DNA of 36,800 bases from Desulfobacterales bacterium (GTDB taxonomy: Bacteria; Desulfobacterota; Desulfobacteria; Desulfobacterales; Desulfosalsimonadaceae): the NCBI GenBank assembly GCA_018399235.1, contig JAGYOX010000016.1, positions 1 through 36,800 on the forward strand, written 5' to 3'. Of this stretch, positions 6,936-13,816 are shown one piece after another. The first letter of the stretch is position 1; every line of letters starts with the position of its first letter. The position numbers and the translations under genes are program-made. A model generated the notes under the pieces. The model did no database searches and had not been told where the DNA came from. It saw only the letters and a list, made by a program, of their open reading frames with translations.

Positions 6936-8939
6936 CTATACGTTAGTTCCCGCATTGAACCCCTGGTGCACGGCATCAAAAGCCATGCCCACGTTTCCGG
7001 CATCCCCGGCCACAGTACAGGCAATGCCCTTGGATTCAATAAGTTGCTGAAGCTCATTATTCGATTTTGCGCCAACGGAAAGCACTACCGTATCCGCAGG
7101 GATTTCTACCGGCCCGTTTTCGGCCTCGATTTTAATGCCTTTTTCCGTAATTTCAAGGGCTTTTGTGGCTACCTGGCTCTGGATGCCGTAACGGGATACA
7201 TCCTGGAGCATGCCCCATCGTGTTGTTTTTCCGAAATCCTTTCCGATTTTTTCCATCATTTCAAGAACCGTAACCTGCTTGGTTCCTTTTGTGGCCATTT
7301 CATAGAGGACGTCGGGGTCTTCCGCCTGGTTGACAAACAGGAATTTCAGCGTTTCAGCGCTCAAGGTGCCTTTTTCCGCCAGAAAGAGTGCGGTCTCTAC
7401 GCCAACCGCTCCACCGCCCACTATCACGACTTTTTTCCCGGTATAAACTTTGCCGGAAAGCACATCCCAGGATTGGACCACATGAGGCAGCTCGATGCCA
7501 GGAATAGGGGGAGTCATGGGTGTCGCCCCTGTTGTCAGGATGATGTGATCCGGTTTTTCTTTATCAACTATGTCTTCATTCACAGCGGTATTCAAGCAGA
7601 CATTGATATTTCTTATGGCGATCTGGTTTTCAAGATCTCGGGCCAACTGGGCAAACTCTTCACGCCCCGGCGGGGCGGCGGCTAAGTAAAGCTGTCCGCC
7701 CAGATGACCGCTTTTTTCATAAAGAGTTACACTATGGCCCCGGTCGGATGCGGCGATGGCCGCATTCATGCCGGCTGCCCCGCCGCCGATCACCATGACG
7801 GTTTTTGGATTCTCGGCCGCTTCGCAGGTGATCTCGCATTCATGGCCGGCCTGAGGGTTGCAGAGGCACTCCACATGTTTTAGCTTAAACAGGTTGTCAA
7901 AGCACCCTTGGGCGCAGGCCACGCAGTGGATGATCTCCTTTTCCCGGCCGGTGCGGCATTTCTCCGGTAAATCCGGATCAGCTATCAGGCTTCTGCCCAT
8001 GGCCACCATATCGCACATGCTGTCGGCAATCAGTCCCCGGGCAATTTCCGGATCATTGATCCGGTGGCTGGCAATGACCGGGACATCCACCACATCCTTG
8101 ATCCCCCTGGACAGATAGGCAAATGCGCCGCGGGGCACGGCGGTGGTAATCTGGGGTACCCGGGCTTCATGCCAACCTACATTGATGCAGAGTGCGTTAA
8201 CACCGGCTGTTGACACCAGTGATTTTGCATATTCTCTCAATTCGTCCATTCCTTGTCCGCCCGGCATGAAATCGTTTCCGTTCATGCGTACGATTACCGG
8301 AAAGTCCTCGCCTACGGCTTTTCTGATGGCCTGCATGACCTCGATGCAAAATCGGATGCGATTTTCAAAGGATCCGCCGTATTCATCCTCGCGTTTATTG
8401 GTCAGGGGTGAGAGGAATTCGCTGAGTAAATAGCCGGTGCCGCTTAAAACCTCGACTGCGTCGAATCCGGCGGTTTTTACCCGGGCCGCCGCTTTGGCGA
8501 AGCTTTCGATGATCCCGTGGATTTCATCCACGGACAACTCCCGGGGGGTTTCCTTGGTGAGTCTTGAGGCAATGGGGGAGGGGGCCACCGACGGCTTACC
8601 GTCTAGAAAGAATGAAAAATTGTATCGGCCGGAGTGGTTTAACTGAACGCAGGAGCGGGCCCCGTTATCTTTGATGACCGCCGCCAGGCGTTTTAAGCCG
8701 GGAATGAAGTCATCCTTATGCGCGCCGATATTTAAGGTATTGCCGGACATTTCATCCACGGTGGCGAACCCCACGCAGATCATGCCGGCGCCGCCTTTGG
8801 CCCGGCGCTCATAAAAGGCGGTGATCTGGTCTGTGACTTCAAAGTTGTCGGCCATATTTAGATGCATGGCCGGCATGTAAATCCGGTTTTTAATGTCTAA
8901 CCGATTGATGGTGATCGGTTCAAACAATGGATCCTGCAT
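6936..8939 (-). CDS. FadH-like NADH:flavin oxidoreductase / 2,4-dienoyl-CoA reductase family
   Basis: 667 residues, close to E. coli FadH (672). The N-terminal half is an Old-Yellow-Enzyme TIM barrel binding FMN. The 4Fe-4S cluster site is C339, C342, C346 and C358 (CVACAQGC then C after 11 residues). An FAD domain follows (GGGAAG, 385-390), and then an NAD(P)H site (VVIVGGGAVGVETALF). Y170 (GTGYLLSEF) and the histidine of GWHEAR align with the catalytic pair of FadH, so reduction of an unsaturated acyl-CoA is plausible. The family also reduces other enones, so the substrate is open. The start at 8939 has AGGGAGA upstream; the longer frame does not. It lies downstream of the TetR gene and the broken oxidoreductase, and 16 bases ahead of acnB. 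Confidence 0.92.
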   Translation of the reverse strand: MQDPLFEPITINRLDIKNRIYMPAMHLNMADNFEVTDQITAFYERRAKGGAGMICVGFATVDEMSGNTLNIGAHKDDFIPGLKRLAAVIKDNGARSCVQLNHSGRYNFSFFLDGKPSVAPSPIASRLTKETPRELSVDEIHGIIESFAKAAARVKTAGFDAVEVLSGTGYLLSEFLSPLTNKREDEYGGSFENRIRFCIEVMQAIRKAVGEDFPVIVRMNGNDFMPGGQGMDELREYAKSLVSTAGVNALCINVGWHEARVPQITTAVPRGAFAYLSRGIKDVVDVPVIASHRINDPEIARGLIADSMCDMVAMGRSLIADPDLPEKCRTGREKEIIHCVACAQGCFDNLFKLKHVECLCNPQAGHECEITCEAAENPKTVMVIGGGAAGMNAAIAASDRGHSVTLYEKSGHLGGQLYLAAAPPGREEFAQLARDLENQIAIRNINVCLNTAVNEDIVDKEKPDHIILTTGATPMTPPIPGIELPHVVQSWDVLSGKVYTGKKVVIVGGGAVGVETALFLAEKGTLSAETLKFLFVNQAEDPDVLYEMATKGTKQVTVLEMMEKIGKDFGKTTRWGMLQDVSRYGIQSQVATKALEITEKGIKIEAENGPVEIPADTVVLSVGAKSNNELQQLIESKGIACTVAGDAGNVGMAFDAVHQGFNAGTNV

Positions 8940-8967
8940 GGTATCTCCCTTTAGTTTGATTTTAATG

Positions 8968-9373
8968 TTAAATTTGGAAAATCCTCCAATGGGCAGCAAG
9001 TGTCAAGAAAAAAACTGGTTGCGAGTTCAAGCCGCCTCCACGCGGCACGGCACAAACCGGTGGATCGGGGTGCCGATCGGATCGCGGGCCGTGTTTTTCG
9101 GCCATTTCGCTCATCTTTTCTGCAATTTCATCAATCGCCTGTTCCCAGGGGATGGGTTCAAACCGGTCGCCGACGCGTTTTAACGGTTCGGTCAGCCGGT
9201 CTTTGGGGTACTGGTGGTAAAGGATACTCAGTTCCCTTGCGGCAGGCATAGCCCCTGCTCCTTGGATTGTCCTTGTCCGGCCGGACTTTGACCATTTGTC
9301 CGTCTTCCACCAAAGCTTCGAGGCCGCAATTCTGGGCGCACAGCACACATGTGGTTTTATGCCAGCCATTCAT
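8968..9373 (-). pseudogene. Stump of a molybdopterin oxidoreductase, frameshifted and truncated
   Basis: The first 47 codons from ATG 9373 encode the N-terminal 4Fe-4S motif of the molybdopterin oxidoreductase family: CVLCAQNC, GLEALVEDGQMVKVRPD, then GYACRKG. The reading then shifts by one base near 9236. The next frame continues the family sequence, ELSILYHQYPKDRL then PLKRVGDRFEPIPWEQ and DEIAEKMSEMAEKHGP. Similarity ends near 9078, after about 100 residues of a protein normally over 600 long. The ribosome binding site (AAGGAGTT) is still perfect and overlaps the end of the TetR gene. The gene was probably the first enzyme of this operon before a deletion joined its head to the FadH-like gene. 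Confidence 0.8.
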
Positions 9374-9374
9374 T

Positions 9375-9992
9375 TTAACTCCTTTCAAGGGGTCTGATAG
9401 CGCCGTTGGAGATTGATTTTATAACGTATTCAACATGATATATCGAGCTCATCATAAAATCGTCCTTACCGGTGACCTTGGATAGGATCCCCCCGCCTTC
9501 AAACAGGGAAATCATAATGTCCGCAACCATACCTCCATCCGTGTCCCGACGAATCTCACCGGCCTGTTTTCCGTTTTCAATCAATTCAATAATGGTTTTT
9601 CGCCAGCCCTCAATAGCCTCGGCCGTCAGGCGGCAAAGCATTTGGTGGGTGTCATCAGCCTCTGTGGCTGTGTTTAGAATCGGGCAGCCGCCAAAAGCCA
9701 GCATGGTTTTATAGAGCTTGCGATACGCTGCCGGATAGGCAAGGAGCTTATTTATATAGGTTTTCGCGTTGTTTATGCCGCGGATGAAAAAGCGGGTCAG
9801 GTTGTCCACATTGTATTTGAATACGGCGATGGCAAGATCGTCTTTATTATTGAAATTGCCGTAAATGCTCCCCTTGGTGAGACCGGTGGCCTTGGTGAGA
9901 TCGGACAGGGAGGTGCCGCTGATGCCCTTTTTGTTAAATATGGGAGCGGCTTTTTCGATGATATACTGGCGGGTGCGTTTGGCTTTATTCAT
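9375..9992 (-). CDS. TetR/AcrR-family transcriptional regulator
   Basis: 205 residues. The N-terminal helix-turn-helix is typical of TetR: FNKKGISGTSLSDLTKATGL then TKGSIYGNFNNKDDLAIAVF (about 19-58). The C-terminal ligand domain resembles TetR_C groups with a GGCPILN motif, often seen in repressors answering to small lipophilic or thiol-reactive compounds; the ligand cannot be told. Longer frames exist, but MNKAKRTRQYI is the natural N-terminus. The start codon lies seven bases from a -10 box, so the message may be leaderless; no ribosome binding site is seen. A perfect palindrome covers its promoter, so it very probably represses itself and the operon behind it, and perhaps the divergent cobO. 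Confidence 0.93.
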   Translation of the reverse strand: MNKAKRTRQYIIEKAAPIFNKKGISGTSLSDLTKATGLTKGSIYGNFNNKDDLAIAVFKYNVDNLTRFFIRGINNAKTYINKLLAYPAAYRKLYKTMLAFGGCPILNTATEADDTHQMLCRLTAEAIEGWRKTIIELIENGKQAGEIRRDTDGGMVADIMISLFEGGGILSKVTGKDDFMMSSIYHVEYVIKSISNGAIRPLERS

Positions 9993-9997
9993 AAAAT

Positions 9998-10028
9998 AAA
10001 ATATACCGATCGGTATATTTTGAGTCAA
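9998..10028 (-). promoter_or_regulatory. TetR promoter with a 24-bp perfect operator palindrome
   Basis: On the reverse strand a -35 box TTGACT (10028-10023) and a -10 box TATATT (10005-10000) are exactly 17 bases apart. Positions 9998-10021 form a perfect 24-bp palindrome with the core ATACCGATCGGTAT. It covers the -10 box and the whole spacer, so a bound repressor would exclude RNA polymerase. Cores of this kind are usual TetR-family operators. The predicted start falls at or next to the ATG at 9992. Confidence 0.8.
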
Positions 10029-10048
10029 CACTTTTTTATTGAAATAAT
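10020..10048 (+). promoter_or_regulatory. Possible divergent cobO promoter sharing the operator edge
   Basis: TTGAGT (10020-10025) and AATAAT (10043-10048) are 17 bases apart on the forward strand. The -35 box overlaps both the operator palindrome and the -35 box of the TetR promoter (the shared nonamer is TTGAGTCAA). If used, cobO would also respond to the TetR protein. The boxes are only moderate matches. Confidence 0.35.
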
Positions 10049-10116
10049 GGGATGGCTTCCAATATGGGTAGTAAGGAATGGTTTTAATGGGTAGAGAAAC
10101 AAAAAAGGGGTAAAAC

Positions 10117-10635
10117 ATGGAAAAAGGTTACGTCCAGGTATATACCGGCGACGGCAAGGGCAAGACCACTGCCGCGCTAGGGCTTGCTTTGCGGGCTGTC
10201 GGTGCGGGCCTGAGGGTTTATATCGCCCAGTTTATTAAGAAGTCATGTTACAGCGAGATTAAGGCGTTGGAACGATTTTCGGATTTAATCACCATTGAAC
10301 AGTTCGGCGCCGGCGGCTACATCCGTGGAGAACCTAAGGCGGAAGATATTTCGGCCGCCCGGCGCTGCCTGGAGGCGATCAAGGCGGCTGTGGAATCAGG
10401 GGTATATGATATCGTCATTATGGATGAGGCCGGGGTGGCGGAATTTTTTAAGCTGATTGAGGCCCGGGATGTTCTGGATATTATTGCCGCTAAACTTGAT
10501 ACCGTGGAACTGGTCATCACTGGCCGCCGGGTGTCTGAGACGGTAATGGCCAAAGCGGATCTGATCACGGAAATGAAACCCATCAGGCATTATTACGATA
10601 ATGGGGTAATAGCCAGGGTCGGCATCGAAAGCTAA
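10117..10635 (+). CDS. cobO: Cob(I)yrinic acid a,c-diamide adenosyltransferase
   Basis: 172 residues, the usual length of the CobA/CobO family. It transfers the adenosyl group of ATP to cobalt(I) corrinoids in the cytoplasm and so makes coenzyme B12. The P-loop GDGKGKTTAALG (11-22) opens the protein. VYDIVIMDEAGVA gives the Walker B-like segment, and LDTVELVITGRRVSE and ADLITEM are typical of the C-terminal part. The gene is preceded by AAGGGG and diverges from the TetR gene. No cobalamin riboswitch is visible in the 124-base gap. The adenosylcobinamide kinase gene (cobU) lies 2.3 kb downstream, so both B12 salvage steps are encoded here but not in one operon. Confidence 0.94.
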   Translation: MEKGYVQVYTGDGKGKTTAALGLALRAVGAGLRVYIAQFIKKSCYSEIKALERFSDLITIEQFGAGGYIRGEPKAEDISAARRCLEAIKAAVESGVYDIVIMDEAGVAEFFKLIEARDVLDIIAAKLDTVELVITGRRVSETVMAKADLITEMKPIRHYYDNGVIARVGIES

Positions 10636-10651
10636 AAAGGGATTGTGTTTT

Positions 10652-10730
10652 AAATCGGGGGACACCATACCAATTAATTTTTCCGCAGCCATTTAATGGG
10701 TATGATGTCCCCTGATTTGTCCCCTGATTT
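10652..10730. repeat. REP-like palindrome with a 12-bp tandem duplication
   Basis: AAATCGGGGGACACCATACC (10652-10671) is matched 18 of 20 by the reverse complement of 10699-10718. The right arm ends in GTCCCCTGATTT, which is repeated exactly and at once (10707-10718 and 10719-10730). The second copy runs into the stop codon of the radical SAM gene. Elements built on GGGGACACCATACC are common between genes in this bacterial group and are often linked to REP-associated Y1 transposases. It lies between converging genes and can also act as a hairpin. Confidence 0.7.
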
Positions 10731-12087
10731 AATATTCTTTCAGGTTTTCAATATATTCCGCGTTTTCCTTTATCCATTTTCTTACCAGCAGGTTACCGCC
10801 CAAAAGGTACTTAACCCGCCATCCCCTGTTTTTTCTGTATGATGTCAGTATCCGCTTTAAGCTGTAAAATCTTTTCATCTGGTTTACGATGGCCGTCTGC
10901 ATTGTATATGCTGAACATTTTTCGGGTCTTACAACAACATGCATGCCATCATATTGCGGCCACTGACTGTGCAGCAATAAATCCTTGTTTTCTTCATACG
11001 CCCTGGTCCCGGGAAATGGTGTAAGGGAAAAAACCTGAATTGTATCTATATCCGTCTCTATTGCATAATCGACGATCGCTTTCGGAGCATCCGGTCGATC
11101 TTTGCTATCAACCACGAACATGCCATGTATGCCGATATTATGTTTATGAAGATTTTCAACACATTGCTTTACAGCATCCACAGTATGTGCTTTGCCATAT
11201 CTCTTTAGCGTGTGAGGATCTACGGATTCAATTCCAACATATACAATTCTGCACCTTGTCTCCTCCATCAGGTCGAGCAGTTCATTATCTGATGCGGCAT
11301 TCACACATATTTGACCCGACCACCGCAACGGGACAGCATCCTTTTTTATCATTTCCCGCAACAAGGATTTTGTCCGTTTGGGGTTGGCACAAAAATTATC
11401 ATCGCCAAAGCAGACGCTTTTATGTTGAACGGGGTGGAGTTCCTCAACAACCTGTTCATGGGATTTAAACCTGTATTTCCTTCCAAACATCGAGGTCACA
11501 CTGCAAAATGAGCAGTCGTGGGGACAGCCTCTCGATGTAATAATGATTGGTGGGATATCATTATGATTAACCTGGGGGGAAAGTGAAAAATCCGGAGAAG
11601 GAATATCAGAAAAATTGACAACGCCTCGGCCTTCATTGTGTTGAATCGCATTGTCTTTGTTTCTGTAAGAAATCCCCCTAATTCCATCAGGAATCGCCCC
11701 ATTTTCAAGCGCCTTTATCAAAGAAAGAAACGTTTCCTCACCTTCACCTTTAACCACATAATCACAATGATTTAATGCCTCCTCAGGACTAAAGGTCACA
11801 TGGGGCCCGCCCATCACAACTTTTGTTCCCCTTTTCCTCAAATTATCAGACAGTTTATAAGCCTCATTAATCGTGCTCGATAAAGAACCGATACCGACAA
11901 GATCGTAATTTGCCAGATTCTTTTTTTCCGATTCGGTCATGGGCTTTATCCATAAGTCGCACTCATAACCGTTTTGATTAAGAACTGCGGCTATAGTCGC
12001 CAGCCCTACTCGCGGCAAATAGGTTCGACTGTATACATGCGTTAAATCCGAAATTGCTTCAACAAGAGCGATCCTTTCTATATTCAT
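10729..12087 (-). CDS. B12-binding-domain radical SAM protein
   Basis: 452 residues. The N-terminal ~135 residues form a Rossmann-like domain of the B12-binding type (LPRVGLATIAAVLNQNGYEC; VVMGGPHVTFSPEEAL; YVVKGEGEETF). The classical cobalamin histidine motif DxHxxG is not visible, so cofactor binding is uncertain. The radical SAM core carries the cluster cysteines C188, C192 and C195 (SRGCPHDCSFCSV). IVYVGIESVDPHTLKRYGK and FSLTPFPGTRAYEE are further core signatures. Relatives methylate or rearrange lipids, tetrapyrroles and natural products; the substrate here cannot be told. The start has a strong AAGGAG site. It stands alone between cobO and an IS66 scar. Confidence 0.9.
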   Translation of the reverse strand: MNIERIALVEAISDLTHVYSRTYLPRVGLATIAAVLNQNGYECDLWIKPMTESEKKNLANYDLVGIGSLSSTINEAYKLSDNLRKRGTKVVMGGPHVTFSPEEALNHCDYVVKGEGEETFLSLIKALENGAIPDGIRGISYRNKDNAIQHNEGRGVVNFSDIPSPDFSLSPQVNHNDIPPIIITSRGCPHDCSFCSVTSMFGRKYRFKSHEQVVEELHPVQHKSVCFGDDNFCANPKRTKSLLREMIKKDAVPLRWSGQICVNAASDNELLDLMEETRCRIVYVGIESVDPHTLKRYGKAHTVDAVKQCVENLHKHNIGIHGMFVVDSKDRPDAPKAIVDYAIETDIDTIQVFSLTPFPGTRAYEENKDLLLHSQWPQYDGMHVVVRPEKCSAYTMQTAIVNQMKRFYSLKRILTSYRKNRGWRVKYLLGGNLLVRKWIKENAEYIENLKEY

Positions 12088-12598
12088 CCTTGCTCCTTTA
12101 ATAAATACTTTTTTGGGCTAAAGATTTTCTAATCTTTTAATTTTCAGAATATTTTTGAAACTTTGCTGAATCATTCCCGTGGAAGGCGCTAAGTTCAAAG
12201 CGATATAAGCAATCCATGCAGGACTCTCGATTAGTTTTGTCCCTGGAGAAATAAATCAATGAGATTAACCATCAAACAAGTAAATTGGTGGGCAACCACA
12301 ATCAAAATCTGACGATTCCGGGAGTATAAAAGAAAGCCTTTTTCGAAATGTACCGTTTTAAATTCAATAAAAGAAAGGCACCTCAAAAAAAAATTAATAT
12401 ACCCCACCTAAAGGAATTGCAACCATCTTATATTGCATAGCGTCATCTTGCGACACTTTTTTATCAATAGTAAAAAGTCATAACCATTCAGGGGGGCGGC
12501 GTTTCTATCTAACCATTTGAAATCACTTACTTTTTAAAGTACATATAACTTATTGAAAAAGCTCAAAATAAAACTAAACTTTTTATTTTTATCGTGCT
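12088..12598. other. AT-rich intergenic stretch without a recognisable gene
   Basis: Some 510 bases between the start of the radical SAM gene and an IS66 remnant. Only a short AT-only hairpin (AAAGATT/AATCTTT near 12121) is seen. No frame, RNA or riboswitch was recognised; in particular there are no cobalamin-riboswitch boxes. It probably holds the radical SAM promoter and decayed insertion-sequence DNA. Confidence 0.5.
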
Positions 12599-12817
12599 AT
12601 GCTCCTGAATATGGAGCTCAAAAGACCATTTTATAGGCATCAGCAGATCGAGCTGCCGGAAATCAAGATGGATGTTGTCCATTACGTGTTACACAAGTGC
12701 CGGTGTGCCAAATGCGGCAAAACGGTCAAAGCGCAACTGCCCTCAGAATATCAACCCGGCTACGGCCCCCGGCTGGATAGGGTAGCGTTTATTCGGCTAC
12801 CCCCTGAATATTTATAA
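12599..12817 (+). pseudogene. IS66-family transposase remnant
   Basis: The frame encodes a piece of the N-terminal zinc-finger region of IS66 transposases (TnpC): RHQQIELPEIKMDVVHYVLH, then CRCAKCGKTVKAQLP and YQPGYGPRL. Both the upstream part and everything after GPRL (well over 400 residues in a whole protein) are missing, and the frame ends at 12817 in unrelated residues. No terminal repeats or partner genes are seen. It is a scar of an old insertion, lying just upstream of cobU, and has no function of its own. Confidence 0.85.
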
Positions 12818-12918
12818 TAATTTAATAAAAGGATTTCTCGCTGGCGCTCGAAATGGCAGACGTCTGTCTAAGGCAATCAGGTAATAAGGAAAACGGAGCA
12901 AAGTAAGGAGATTTTCTA

Positions 12919-13443
12919 ATGGGGGAAACGGTATTTGTGATAGGGGGGTGTCGGAGCGGCAAGAGCCGCCATGCCTTGGTCCTTGCAGAGGATCGTCTGG
13001 GTTCCAAGAATTGTTTTGTCGCCACCTGCGTTCCCTATGATGAAGAAATGAAGGACCGAGTCAGGCGCCACCAGGAGGAGCGCGGCGGTAAATGGCGAAG
13101 CGTGGAAGCCCCCCTGGCCCTGCCGGAAGCTATTGACCGGCAGGGTGGGACTGCAGATGTGATCGTTATCGACTGCCTGACACTATGGATGAATAACCTG
13201 ATTATGGATGAGCGTACGGATGAAGAGGTGTTAAATCAGGTGGAGCAGCTGGAATGCGCCCTTTCGAAAACTAGGTGCCCGGTTTTTATGGTATCAAACG
13301 AGGTGGGTACCGGCATCGTTCCTGAAAACAAACTGGCCCGCCGGTTCCGGGATCTGGCCGGTTTTACCAATCAGCGTATGGCTGAATGCGCGGATCAGGT
13401 GATCTGGATGGTGGCTGGGATTCCAGTTAAAATTAAAAGTTGA
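12919..13443 (+). CDS. cobU: Adenosylcobinamide kinase / guanylyltransferase
   Basis: 174 residues, full length for the CobU/CobP family. It phosphorylates adenosylcobinamide and then adds GMP, late steps in building the lower loop of B12. The P-loop is GGCRSGKS (9-16). H51 (DRVRRHQEER) matches the histidine that carries GMP in Salmonella CobU. VIVIDCLTLWMNN, VSNEVGTGIVPENKLARRFR and ADQVIWMVAGIPVKIK are all family signatures. The start has a GGAG site eight to nine bases upstream. The gene begins about 100 bases after the IS66 scar. None of its usual partners (cobS, cobT, cobC) is in the window. Confidence 0.95.
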   Translation: MGETVFVIGGCRSGKSRHALVLAEDRLGSKNCFVATCVPYDEEMKDRVRRHQEERGGKWRSVEAPLALPEAIDRQGGTADVIVIDCLTLWMNNLIMDERTDEEVLNQVEQLECALSKTRCPVFMVSNEVGTGIVPENKLARRFRDLAGFTNQRMAECADQVIWMVAGIPVKIKS

Positions 13444-13528
13444 AAACAGGCTCGTCTCGCCAAACTCGCAGAAACCAAAAAGAAAAATATACTAAAATGC
13501 TTTGCGCTCTTTGCGAGAGATCCTAAAA

Positions 13529-13756
13529 TTATTTCTCCAGCGCTTCAACAGCCGCCACGCTGCTGATATACCAGTCCCCTTCGATTTTTTTGAATTCACA
13601 AACAAATTCATTGAATTCATCGATGGGGCGACCGCCGTTGCCTCCGGCTTTAACTCTGGCCGTCAAATCAATTCTTGCGCTCGTCTCATCAAAAAAGGTT
13701 ATGGATATGTCGTGAAGGGCAAGCTTTATCTCCAGGTACCGGGCGCGGCCGGACAT
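13529..13756 (-). pseudogene. C-terminal fragment of a small unknown protein
   Basis: The coding-like frame runs from directly behind the stop codon of the acyl-CoA synthetase gene (13814) to 13529, but its first ATG is only at 13756 and has no ribosome binding site. Residues ahead of that ATG (SENANGKFSRQDIRTYAM) already look like coding sequence. The end, EFNEFVCEFKKIEGDWYISS then VAAVEALEK, resembles the last strands of small NTF2/DUF4440-like proteins, which usually have an N-terminal membrane anchor or signal missing here. I read it as a gene whose 5' half was deleted; a real 75-residue protein is the alternative. Confidence 0.5.
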
Positions 13757-13816
13757 TGCATAGGTCCGGATATCCTGCCTTGAAAACTTTCCGTTGGCAT
13801 TTTCAGACGGTGTTAC

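Noticed and set aside
6966-7685. 239-codon forward frame antisense to the FadH-like gene
   Set aside because: It mirrors the codon structure of a strongly supported gene on the other strand and has no family features.
12818-12918. Cobalamin riboswitch before cobU
   Set aside because: The characteristic B12-box bases are absent here and also before cobO.
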